Source: Aptenodytes patagonicus (Eukaryota > Chordata > Aves > Sphenisciformes > Spheniscidae). From it: DNA of 64,000 nucleotides. The stretch covers positions 8,145,001-8,209,000 of the forward strand of contig NC_134953.1 of the NCBI RefSeq assembly GCF_965638725.1, given 5' to 3'. Below, piece after piece: positions 43,401 to 53,670 of the stretch. Position 1 is the first letter of the stretch. The number at the start of each line of letters is the position of its first letter. Position numbers and translations under genes: made by a program. Below the pieces are notes generated by a model, which was not told the origin of the DNA, ran no database searches, and worked only from the letters and a program-made list of their open reading frames with translations.

Positions 43401-45543
43401 AAGGTAAGCTTTCTTCCCCCCCCCCCAAAAAAAAGTTCCTTTCCATCTTTTTATGGCCTTATCTACATAAAGGGAAAACTTTCCTAGAACACCCGATTCA
43501 GAAAAATTTCCTTTAGGGCACCATTCTACTAAACAGACTGTTGTTTCAGAATAGCATCCACATAAAAAAAAACCACCATGAAACCCAGAAGAACCCTAAT
43601 TACACCTGCCATATACAGCCCGATTGTATGAACTGCTACTATTTAAAAAAAAAAAAAAACAACAAGAAAAACCACTATCTAAGCAAGCAATGATAAGGCA
43701 CAAGACTGTTTCTTATCTTTCTACAATTTCTAATGCAGTTTTCCAGAGTACCTTACTCTACCTCCCTAAGCCGTAAGAGGATAACTTCAAAAAAAAGAAA
43801 AAAAAAAAAAAAAAGAAACTCCCTTCTCTAGTAAGAAGTTCTAAACTCTACAACCAGGTCATTATAGCAAGACATTCATCACTTGCTCAAGAACATAAAA
43901 CAAGTCTGTTTTTCCATAGAATTAAAGTAAACTGTCTCTTGAACAAGAAGAAAAGAAAAAAAAGACATGAAAATGACTTAGAGCATTTGAAGCTTAAAAA
44001 GGCTTAGCCCATGTTCAAGTCCATAATAAATAACGTAAGTCTTCAGAAAAAAAAAATTCTATAGCAGAACAGATACTAATCCCGGTGACAAGACATTAAA
44101 TGGTTCCTATTATTTATTCAATAAAAAGAAGCAGGTGGTAGACCAAACTATGAGAAAGTGTGGGAACACTGCTCTTTCCCCTCTAAATTTCTGCTGTATA
44201 GCAACTGTACAATTCATTAGCAGTTTAATTTAGAGAAGGTTTAGCTATGTATTTTTCCTTTAATGAATAGGTCTCACTTCTAACTAGCATCTTCAGAGGA
44301 AAATTATTTCTAGCTTTCAAGTTTTATACTAGCCTTTAGCATAGACATGCTTTTACAGTATAAACGAACGAGCTTTTCGCTTTTGTTTTCAAAGTTTCCA
44401 ATCTGACTAGACAACCATTACAGACAAAAGATTTATGCTAAGCAGTGATGTCCTGAGAAGTTAACAAACTGGTATCTGTGTCTAGATTCAAAGGATTACT
44501 ACGGTAAAAAGGATGTTGCTGTTTCATCTGGCCTAGTTAAGCATCCTTCCCATTGCAAGGAAACCGACCAGTATTTGTCAGACATTCCAGCCTACAGATG
44601 CAAGTTTTGTGACAAAAAGTTAAAACAAGAGTGCAACTGTCACGCTGCTGTTCTAATCCTACACTAACAGGGATGGACGAGGACAAAAGGGGAAACCAAG
44701 AGTTAATTTTGGGTATGCTAAATACCTGATAAGCCAGTGCCGTCATCAGAATGCTCACTAAAAAAAAAAAATCATTCCTGTGTCCTCCAATGTTGACAAG
44801 TTAGCTAGGTTTGCAAATTCTTATAATCATAAGTAATGTTCTTCAACCCTATTTTGAAGTCTTTCACTTAAAAACTACTAATGAGAAGTGACTGAAATAT
44901 TAAGTACCATTTAACAACAAGAGGTTTGTTGTGAAAGCAACTATCGGATCTTTTCCCTCATTTCAAAAACACAGAATCTACTTGAATCAAGTGGGAGCTC
45001 CACCCTGATCTTTGTTTCATGCCACCCTAAATAAGTTTAATTAATCTGTTACTCAAGAGCCACAAACATGCTTTCTTCTTCTGTAAAAAGAAAAAAAAAA
45101 TCATCCCAAGAACAGAAAAATGTATTAATGTTATCAGAACTATTACATCACAGTTTCCCTTCGAGGTAGTATTTCAGAACTCTCTCACGCCCTACAATTA
45201 AAGGAATGCCAAGGACTTCCACAAAGATTTCTAACAATTTTAAGATCTCAAGATATTGAAGATCAGGCTATAATAAAAAAAACCTAAGTACTCATGCAAC
45301 TTTTTAAAAAAAAGGCAATAACTACACTGAAATTGTATTCCAGTAGTGGAAATAACAACAGAGAAATTGATATTATTCAAAAAAATACTTTGTTAAAATG
45401 CACTGGACACACCACTGGCCTTTAGACTTACACTGCTACTAAAGCTTAAAAAAAAAAAAAAAAAGACAAACCACTTCGTTACCCTTGCTTCAACTCTCAT
45501 CCTACTTACATCTCGGAGGTGGAGACGCTAGCCTAGTAGCCAT
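34309..45543 (-). CDS. VDAC2: VDAC2, voltage-dependent anion-selective channel protein 2 (whole coding region)
   Basis: Nine coding exons on the minus strand join in frame: 45510-45543, 41933-42004, 40831-40880, 38406-38558, 38264-38316, 37581-37808, 36201-36351, 35237-35294 and 34309-34400. From the ATG at 41999 they give the canonical 283-aa channel; from the upstream ATG at 45543 they give 296 aa. VDAC2 is a 19-stranded beta-barrel of the outer mitochondrial membrane that passes ATP and other metabolites, and it binds BAK. Visible hallmarks, in 283-aa numbering, are the N-terminal helix region (1-25), the bilayer-facing glutamate E73, the GLK motif (94-96) and the eukaryotic porin signature starting [15 protein letters not shown] at 225. 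VDAC2 rather than VDAC1 or VDAC3 follows from the IPPSY N-terminus and the overall match to avian and mammalian VDAC2. All introns are GT-AG and no exon is damaged. Confidence 0.96.
35237..35294 (-). CDS. VDAC2: VDAC2 coding exon (porin signature, second half)
   Basis: This 58-nt exon encodes residues 235-253 ([19 protein letters not shown]) plus one base. It carries the second half of the eukaryotic porin signature. The donor is GTAAGG and the acceptor TTTTCAG. Confidence 0.95.
36201..36351 (-). CDS. VDAC2: VDAC2 coding exon, residues 184-234
   Basis: This exon encodes [36 protein letters not shown] and LDSTASIS, several C-terminal beta strands. The donor is GTAAGT and the acceptor TTTGTGCAG. 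The first base completes the codon for V184. Confidence 0.95.
37581..37808 (-). CDS. VDAC2: VDAC2 coding exon, residues 108-183
   Basis: This is the largest coding exon at 228 nt. It encodes [33 protein letters not shown], then the [21 protein letters not shown] strand pair and [12 protein letters not shown]. The donor is GTAAGT and the acceptor TGTTTCAG. Confidence 0.95.
38264..38316 (-). CDS. VDAC2: VDAC2 coding exon with the GLK motif
   Basis: This 53-nt exon encodes [17 protein letters not shown], residues 91-107, plus two bases. GLK at 94-96 is a conserved VDAC motif associated with nucleotide interaction. It is separated from the preceding exon by an intron of only 89 bases. Confidence 0.95.
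38406..38558 (-). CDS. VDAC2: VDAC2 coding exon, residues 40-90
   Basis: This exon encodes [20 protein letters not shown], then [18 protein letters not shown] and [11 protein letters not shown]. It includes E73, the membrane-facing glutamate of the barrel. It is 153 nt with phase 0 at both ends. Confidence 0.95.
40831..40880 (-). CDS. VDAC2: VDAC2 coding exon, residues 23-39
   Basis: This 50-nt exon encodes [17 protein letters not shown], the linker after the N-terminal helix and beta strand 1. The donor is GTGAGT and the acceptor TTTGTTAG. Confidence 0.94.
41933..42004 (-). CDS. VDAC2: VDAC2 exon with the canonical start codon
   Basis: The ATG at 41999-41997 starts [20 protein letters not shown], the N-terminal helix of the 283-aa form. 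The exon begins five bases earlier (CTCCA) after a CTTTCAG acceptor. The -3 base of this ATG is C, a weaker initiation context than the upstream ATG in the preceding exon. Confidence 0.95.
42005..45509 (-). other. VDAC2 first intron
   Basis: This 3.5-kb AT-rich intron has many A runs (for example 43626-43660 and 43788-43815), a G run at 43021-43029, and a candidate 6-nt microexon at 42988-42993. No retroelement was recognised. Confidence 0.7.
42988..42993 (-). other. Candidate 6-nt microexon in VDAC2 intron 1
   Basis: On the minus strand a long pyrimidine tract ending CCCCCTTTCACAG is followed by CATGGG and then GTGAGTT, a strong donor. Inclusion between the first two exons would add two codons and keep the frame. 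No transcript evidence is available. Confidence 0.2.
45510..45543 (-). CDS. VDAC2: VDAC2 upstream coding exon (N-terminal extension)
   Basis: The minus-strand ATG at 45543-45541 (context GCTATGG, G at -3 and +4) opens [11 protein letters not shown] and then donates T at a GTAAGTAGG donor. Splicing to the next exon reads S-P and then the canonical MAIPPSY, so 13 residues are added in frame. Human VDAC2 has a comparable extension that also begins MAT and ends just before the MCIPPSY start. An in-frame TAA five codons upstream fixes this as the first possible start. The exon continues upstream as 5' untranslated sequence into the CpG island. Confidence 0.7.
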
Positions 45544-45699
45544 AGCTAGGCCAATTTAGAGACTCTACGGAGAAGGGAAAGGAAATTAAACACCTGAAAA
45601 TGAGCTACGTGTTCGGAAACCGAAAGCAGGGGGTAAAGCAGAGCCTCCCAGAAGAGAAGGACACCGAGAGGGAAGACGGGGATGCGAAGGGCCAGGCCG

Positions 45700-47150
45700 G
45701 CACGCATGGGGAGGCGGCACACCCTTCCAGGGAAGGGCCCGGGCGGCGGCGCGCAGCGCCAGGTCCTTCCCCCGCGCCCAGGCCCGCCGCTCCCGCCAGG
45801 CCGGCCGCCAGGGCGAGCGGCGCCCGCTGCCGCGGCAAGGTGAACTCCTCCACGCGGCCATCTTGGGCATCCCGGCCTGACCCCCTCCCGCCGCCCCTTA
45901 TGTAACCGCGGGCCGGCCCGGGCCCGCAGGCCGAGGAGGGCGCGGCGCCTGCGGAGGCCACGGGGGGAGCAACGCGTGCGGAGAAACCCCCCCCTCCCGG
46001 CCGCCCCCGCCCCGCCGTTAGCCTGGGCGCTGGGGAAGGCGCCCCCGGCCCCGCCGACCCCGCGCGGCCCTCAGCCCCGCTCGCCACCCCTCCGCCCGCT
46101 CTCACACGGCCGAGCCCCGCCCGCCCCCCCGGCTCCCGCGGGGCCGGTGACGGCCCGGGCCGGCACCTGGCTAGCGCGGGAGGGCGGCGAGGCCGGGCGG
46201 AGCGGGGCCGGGGGCGCGGGCGGGTCTCGCCGTGAGGAGGCCGCGCTGCTGCAGCCGCTGGCACTGGAGGGCGAAGTGAAGGAGACACCGATCCGCCCGC
46301 CCGCCGCCGCCGCGCAGGACCCCAGCGAGCCGGGGCCGCCCCGCCCGCCGCCTCCCCCTCCCGGCCGTACCGCGCCGCCGCCCGGCCGGCGGGAGGCGCC
46401 GCCGCCCGGGGCCGAGAGCCGGGGGGGCGGCGGGAGACGCCGCGCCCCCGAGCGAAGAGCCGGGCGGGGGCGCCGCGGGCCGGCAGGCGCTCGGAGGGGC
46501 AGCCCCGGCAGCGGAGAGGGGTCCTGCGGAAGGGCGGGGCCTACGGCGGGGTGGGGGGGGCGGGCGGTAACGGCCGCGCCAGGCGGCCGCGGGCGGGAGG
46601 GCGAAGCCTCCTGAGGCGTAGCGGAGGGAGCGGCCGCTCGGGCTGCGGCGGCCTTCGGGTGCCGTTCTTCAGGGGGAGCGGGGCTGGGGAGTGGCGGAAG
46701 GGGCCGGGGGAGCCCAGCGTCTCCCGGTAGCGGCTCCTCAGCGGGCCTGTGGCGACCGCACCCAAGGAGCCTTTCCCCCTAGGAGAGTTTAAGTAAATAG
46801 ACCTTCTCCTCCACGTGGGGACGAGGGGCTGAAGGGCGGCTCTCGGCAGCGCTGACGGGAGGACCCGTGCCCGGGGCCGCTGCCCTTCCCGAGAAACTGC
46901 TAGTCTTCCTTTCGGGGCCTGCCTGCCTCCAGTCTTGGCACGCGGACTGGTGAAGCCCTTCACCCGGGAACAGCCACGGACGCCGGCTCCGCAGCCGGCC
47001 AAGGCGGCACCGGTGGCGTTTGCCCAGAGAGCGCTTGTGGAGGCAGCCCTTGCTCCTCGTAGCCCCCAAGACCCCTTCCCCACGACAGCCAGCCCGCGGG
47101 AAGCACGCGCTGCCCGGCATCCCTCCGCAGGGTTGCGTGCTTGCCTTCGC
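45700..47150. promoter_or_regulatory. CpG island, VDAC2 promoter region
   Basis: Very high GC and CpG content spans about 1.4 kb upstream of VDAC2. The open frames on both strands inside it (for example 45605-46288 and 45976-46614) are low-complexity Pro/Arg/Gly/Ala products of GC bias. The island extends well beyond what one promoter needs, so divergent transcription to the right is possible. Confidence 0.8.
45856..45864 (-). promoter_or_regulatory. YY1-type element near the VDAC2 transcription start
   Basis: The minus strand reads AAGATGGCC followed by GCG, one base off the YY1 element AAGATGGCGGC. YY1 sites in this orientation are typically found just downstream of the start of CpG-island genes, which places transcription initiation near 45.87 kb. 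Confidence 0.4.
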
Positions 47151-49059
47151 TCTCCCACAACTCTTTGAACACGTTGCAGCTAACGTGCTCTCCTGTTGCT
47201 ACCACAAAACCCACGGGCACACAACAACATCCAGTAGCTGATGGCCACGGCGCGGCTGTCCCGTAGCTGATCTGACAGCTTGTACTCCATCTAACAAGGT
47301 TTGCTACCTCGCGGGCAAATGCCACAGTCTCCCCAATTGCCTAAGCTCCCATTTTTACCACCCAGTCACCTCCTACCAGAAGACCCCCCCCACACCCCAC
47401 AACAGAGGACAGCGTATCTCCAGTCAAGAGAAGCAATAACGCTCAGAAAGCTTTCTTAGATAGTGCTGTCCTGATCATGAATAAGACCTCTTGGAGAAAA
47501 CAGTCAAACGACTGTTCTGCAGCAGTCACCGCGCAGCTCTGCAGCACGAATCACTGCGTCACCAACGCAGACCGTTGCTAGGCCAAGGAACTGCAGGATA
47601 GGCATTTCTGAAGTTCATAGTTCTCCCCCGCTTGCTTGGATTATGACACGATCAAAATTCCTCAAAGTACAAATAACTTGCAAATACAAATTACATTTGC
47701 ATAGTATGAAAAAATATATATTATCCAGCACTACCAATTTACCAGAACACATGGTACAACAATAATTTTCCAGATTATTAAAAAGAAAGCAGATTAGCAG
47801 CAAGGCTCAACATAATGCCAGTCAGCACCTGCTAGTTATATCAAAAGATAAGCAACTGATTTTTTTTTTTTTTTGTGGTGTAAGTCCAATGCTTTCACAT
47901 CAGAAGACCCAACAGGTTAGTAGATTTCATTCTGATATTTTTAAATAAGACAGCTTGGCATTCCACAGAGGGATATGTATTGATGAATCAAGAAGGAAAA
48001 CCACATGCTGAGAGAATAAATAGCAGTAGGAAAAGAAAATTAGCCTATCTTACTGTGCACAGGAACGTACATTAGGAATAAATAGAGGTCTGAGTAAGTA
48101 AATAATGAACAACTTATGCCATGATCTATTTTTAAAGACATGCATTTATTATTCATACCCACAGTATAAATCCATTGTGAATAAAAGTTCAGTTACTTAC
48201 ATGAAACACCAGCTTTTCGCCTTTTTTTTTTTTCTTTTAAAGATTAATATTTTAGTCATGGTTTGGCTTTATTTTTAGCAATCCAGGAAAGTAATTACTG
48301 CCCCACCCTGAGCAAAAGAAAAAAGCAATGAATCACTTGCTTTGTGAGACAAAGCAGAGACATAATCTGAGACAGACAACCGCACACAAACTCCTCTGCA
48401 TTAACGTTCAGGCTTCTGTAGCAACAGCCTCTGCCTGCCAGTGTTTTTCACTCTCACTCTCCCTATTCCTCACTCGTATAACCATGTCTTATTTCTCGCA
48501 GCGCATCTGCTAAAGCTCGGAGCGCCGAGAAAGGCACGCCTTCAGGCCTGCAATAGCAAGCCATCTAAACTATTCTGGACCTTTCTTCTTAGCGCTCTCC
48601 TCATACCATTCAGTGCACACACCTCCTGTGCAGGTGCGCTCACTCTAAATGGGCTGGTTTTCCATTGAAACTAAGCAGCTCCCATTTGTTGTGCCACTTG
48701 CAGTTTAACTATTGCCACTTCGTACGAATACAGCCGTGTGTACGCCTAACTGACATCAGGGAGTCCTATGTTTTACTGGTGCCACTTGGAAAAAAAACCC
48801 ACACATCACCACGTAAGTTTACTACAAGAACATGCCATTTGAACAGAAACTCTGCTTATCCACATATTATAATCACAGTTACTTAAGTAATGTATGTGAC
48901 CAACAAAAAGAGAGCAAACGGCTACAGCGCGTATCAGTGTCCATTAAACAGCTTAGGTAAGTTTATGTTTGCTTCCAACACGAGCCTGAAGTGATTGTCT
49001 GCTCTCCCCTCCAGATGCAGACCTTCAAGTTGAAGATTTGGTGGAGAAGAAACCTTACC
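47151..49059. other. Intergenic sequence right of the VDAC2 island
   Basis: No gene or named repeat was seen. Poly-T/A runs occur near 47862-47875 and 48222-48232. Confidence 0.5.
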
Positions 49060-49560
49060 GAAAGTCAAGCAATGAACAACTAAGTAAATTAGGACTCCTC
49101 ATTCTGAAACAAGTTGACCTAAGGGATAGAGCAGAGATTGTGAAAGTATAACCAGCAGGGAAAGGGTGGAAAATAGTTGAAGCTAGCAGGAAACAAGTTC
49201 AGAACAAGCAAAGCAAAGGGTTTTTTTCCACCAAAGGAGTGCCATTCAGTGGAATTACCTGCCACAAGAAGTTAAATGTTTATATGTGCTCCAGGGGAAA
49301 ATGGACAGGTTTGTGGAAGAGAAATCCAGTGAGGATTACTAATTACTAATCCATTCAACCATTACATATGGCTGTATGGCCTCTTTGGAGTCAGAAAATC
49401 CCTGAGCTGCAAATGGAGGTATCATTTAAGCTTACCCTGTTCTTACGCTCTTTTTTTAAGGCACACGTTGCCTAAATCATTGCCTAATTCACTGTCTCAG
49501 AGGCAGGAATATTAGGCTAGCTACACCTTTTGTTCGATACCATACAGCTGCCCTTATGCA
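49060..49560 (+). mobile_element. Ancient CR1/L3-type LINE, 3' end
   Basis: The + strand follows the 3' end of CR1-family LINEs in the right order. A 'cagagattgtgaaagtat' block near 49132 is followed by a 'gcaggaaacaagttcagaacaagcaaagcaaa' block near 49187. Next come 'ggaattacctgccacaagaagtt' near 49251, 'aaatggacaggtttgtggaagag' near 49299, 'accctgttcttacgctct' near 49434 and 'ctcagaggcaggaatattaggctagctacac' near 49496. It is strongly diverged with several gaps, so it is an old non-functional copy rather than one of the younger avian CR1 groups. Confidence 0.7.
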
Positions 49561-52500
49561 AACCAGGCATCTGGAAAGCCGTAAGAGGGCAACCAGAAGA
49601 GGCCCATACTGCCAGGATCCTTTAGACTGACAGACTTAACACCTTTTAATTTTTTTCCCCAAGCAGTTTTAAGTAGCCTTCTTTCAGTTTAGCTTAAACA
49701 ATTAGGAGGAAGTTTAACTTAAGCCAGATTCTAAGATACACTTAAAACAACAGGTCCACACAGAAGCCAACACAATTAAATCATCTGATACAGATACATA
49801 TGCAGATAATCCCTTAGCTCAGAGGAACACCAACAAATATTAGCCTGCGATTTTAGAGCTGAGAAGGCAAACAGAAAGCAAATTGGAGAAAACCAACAAG
49901 GGAACCAACTTGTTTGCAGGCCCTGCTAAGGCTAATGGAGACACAGATCACCTCACAGCTACATAGCTAACAAAAGCTGATTGCCCATAGCTCTACAGCC
50001 AAAGCAAACTAAAAATCCAGTCCTTGTTGTTATGGCCTGTGGAGACATTGCACACTCTTCTGGTACATGTTCAATGCTAAAGCACCCTATTCCCAAATAA
50101 ACAGTAAGAGGGATGTGGAAAAAGTTCTGTTAAAGAGCAAAGACAAGCTGAAATGAAAACCAACCCACACAGAAGAGCCTGTACTTATTCCTTCTTCTGG
50201 ATTTATCTTTGGTTGAGCGTAAATTCTTTTCCTTCATTTTTCTTTCTGTTGCAGTTTCCATTGCCTCAGGATACTTTTTTTTTTATCCTCAGCTCAAGGA
50301 ATAAGCAACTTTTTAACAAGGCTAACTACTACCTGGTAGATCTACAAACAGATCAGGTTTCCTGACACCCTGAAATAAATAAATTAATAGGCTTCATTCC
50401 TTGGAGGAGACGATACCTCCTGGAAGGGGAGGGGCAATCAAGTAATCAAATGCTGATTTGTAAGCAAAACACAACCATTTATGCAACACTCACTGGGAAA
50501 CTCAGAGAGATGCCCAGTGTTCCTAAATCACTTACGTGGAGCAATAGGTTTGAGTGATTGGTGCAACAATTCTCACCTGAAGTAAATATGAGAACGACCA
50601 CTCATTTCTGCTGCCTTGTTGACATTTCTGCTCATGGTGCAGACTGTAGCAGTTACTGTGTCAGATGGATGCATGACACTTAGTTTTAGAGGTTAGAAAT
50701 TTTTCAATTATCTCAAGTTTTTCATAAGAAGTTGAATAAGGATTACATGCCTCAGAAAACTCAGTGCATTTTACACCAAAGAAATTACATCGCAGAGCAA
50801 CAGGCCTCCAAGACTTTACTCGCCTAGCTGAAAACAATTTGGTTGCCTCCACGAAACTGATTGCTTCTCTCATTGCAAAGCTTGACCCGGTGAGGGACAC
50901 AGGTGCACAGGATGCTGAACAATGTTTTTATGGACATGTCTCTCACTGAAGCCACTCCAGGGTTAAGCCTAAATTCTGTAAATAACACCATGAAGGTGAG
51001 GGGGGAACAAAGCAAAGCTGAGCCATGGAGGAGGAGGAACACCCGGAGGGCTGTGCCCAAGCCATTGCAAGTTATGTACTGTGTTCAGAAGTGCTAACAG
51101 GGGGCTTGGGGAGGGGGAACGGACAACAGTGCCCCCAACCAAATCCTTCCCTGAGAAAAAAATGTGCTTTCCTGGCATCACAGCCTTTTACATTATTTAT
51201 AGGGTGTCCTTATTATGCTCAGAGTATTCTGATGATGGTCTTTACTGTAAACTGCTCTGGATGTGCAGCTCCAAACCTGAAAGCGTCTCTACAGTAACAA
51301 CACATGTTGCTGGCCATTTGATTTTTGAGGGACTAAGTTTTCTTCTTCAACAAACAAACAATGTAAAATCTTAATAATATTTGCTGTCATTCCCACCTGC
51401 ACGTCAATCAATTTCTCCCTCAAGGTACGTCTTTCTTAAGGTCACCTCTCTTTCTAGGGTGCCCGTTTGTAGCAGGCTTTACAATCATAGCAAGTGATGG
51501 GGGGCCATTTGCAATAGTCAAGCTGCAGCGGTTTCAGCTGCTGTAACCTGAGCTCCTGCCCCAAATGGCCTCGGACTTCGAGGAAGCTGCAGCCGGGGAC
51601 AGGCTGGCTGAGGTCTGACACGGGTGGGTGCCTTGGCTCCCGGAGGCCGTCCCCTCTGGGTAGGTAAGGCAGGTTGACTCAGGGTAGGGCCACACTGTGG
51701 GACGTGAGTCTTTAGACAAAGAGCAGATTTCTGGAAGGAGACGTGTTAGGGGTAGGCAGGTGGTGCTGAGCGACAGGACAAGGCTGAGCTGGTCAGACGG
51801 GCCCCACACCGTGCTGCGGCGGTCGCTTTTAGGTTCCGGGTGCACCGTTCGGCTGCAGCGGGTGGATGCAATGCCAGTGACCCCTGAGCGAGCGCGGGAC
51901 CAGCCATCACCCACCCTTAAAAAGGGTGCTGGGGCCTCAGTCGTATCCTATGGGCACATAGGAATAAAGTGCCTGCTGTACACGTCCCCTCTGTTCGTCA
52001 GCCCCAGCAGTCAAGACACTTCGCTGAACAATTAATTCCCTGGCTGCTGCCTTTCAGGAGCACAGGCAGTGGAGGGCAGGCTTTCCCGGCTGGCTGAGCA
52101 TGGCCAGGTCGGGTTGTAGGAGGGAAACTGAGCTATAGACGCTGAGATAGAGCCTGGAGTTTCACAAATGGAGAGGGAGGGGAAAAAAAAGGGGGGGGGG
52201 GGAGGGTGTGTTTCTGCCACCATTTGTAAAAGCAAACTGACATCCTGTATTACACCGAGTGCTGGTCGGTAGCTCCCGCACCACCCGGCAGCACATCCCA
52301 TGGGGAAACAGACAACATAGGTGGAGTTGACCTAAAACCGATTGACCTGTGGACAGCTAGAGTTTCACCGGAGCAATCTGACACAGCTGGTTATCTGGGA
52401 GGAGAGGCTTATCTTGATAGGAGAAACCTGTTTTAAAACCTACAAGAAGCGATTTATCTACAGATCTATTTTGACAGCTCTCATGCTAACAAATACAAAA

Positions 52501-53577
52501 GTAGTGAATGAATTACCTTTTCCACCTCCGTGATTTCCTGGGAAAAACTGTGTAGACAACACCCTCACGTGGCATGGGCATGTGCAAAGTGAGCAACCTT
52601 CGCCAACATACGAGAATTTTCCAGTCCTTCAAGGGTTTGCATTTTCATCTGAATATAAGATATTAGGACACAAAAAAAAAAGGCCTGCGGGGTAATCTAC
52701 TCTCTCTCTCTCTATGGCAGATTTTTCCTCTTTTCACAGAAATTTGACTATGTATATGTATGATCATGTTCTAGTTAGTTGCCAGGTGCTCCGTGCAGGT
52801 CTCAGTGCAGCAGAGCTGATGATAGTGATTCTTATAATTAGGTTTGCCTAACAACCCCCAGTAAAATGTCGTATTTCAGTAATACATTATTTCATTGACT
52901 CCTTTTTATTTACTCAGAATGGAGGTTCTAGTCCAGAAATTTGTGTCAGCGTGAATGTTTTTTCAAAAGTTTTGATGAAAATGTTCAGTGCTTTATAAGG
53001 GAAAAACGCTCTTTACCCAATTGAAATAGTTCTTACAGCAGTTTAATTGAGAAGGCTCTGTGCTTTTCATGTTGAAACAGGTATTTCAGACATCACATGG
53101 AAGGACTGCCCTTTTGCTGGCTAGTAAAACTCACCCATTCAATCTATAAACTTCAGAAGGATGTCCCATAGTACTATTTGGCAATTGATTTCTCCGAAGG
53201 GTGTATTGATGGAGCATGCTTAATCTCTGCACTTAATGAAATTGGTCTAAGCCTTCTCCCGGGAGCAACTGTGCACACTTCATCCCACAGCTGAAGAAGT
53301 GGGATGAGATTTCTTATATGATTTTAACTCGGTATTGTAAACCTCACGGTGATTCTGAGCAGAACAGAAAGTCCCTACAGGTAACCATTCAGGAGCGTAA
53401 GAACCCCAAATGCCTCCTGCGCTGAGGAGCAAAGAACAGGAGAGCGTATAGAAACAAAAGGCAAGACAGAGAGTAAGTACCAACACAAGGGGATGATGAA
53501 CCGTGACAGGAACAAGGGCAAAGGTGGCTGTTGACGAGAACGAAGAAATCGGGGCTTTACTGCCGATTTACCTGCAG
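49561..53577. other. Intergenic sequence
   Basis: No exon was identified. Low-complexity features are an A8-G12 run near 52183-52202 and a short (TC)n tract near 52700-52715. Confidence 0.45.
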
Positions 53578-53670
53578 CAATTAATTTCACTTCTCTTTAA
53601 GACTCTTTGCCCTTCTGCAAAAAGGGAGTAATGATATTGACCTCTTTTGTAGAGCCCAGCACAGGGTGAA
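53578..53670 (+). mobile_element. MIR-like SINE fragment
   Basis: The order 'caattaatttcacttctctttaagactctttgcccttctgcaaaa', then 'gggagtaatgatattgacctcttttgtagagcccagcaca' follows the CORE-SINE core and its downstream part (tcacttcacctctctgtgcctca ... catctgtaaaatggggataatgatactgacctcctttgtaaagc). It is in forward orientation and diverged. Confidence 0.5.

Noticed and set aside
45605..46614. Open frames of 227 (minus) and 212 (plus) codons in the VDAC2 island
   Set aside because: Low-complexity translations of GC-rich DNA; neither is in frame with VDAC2.
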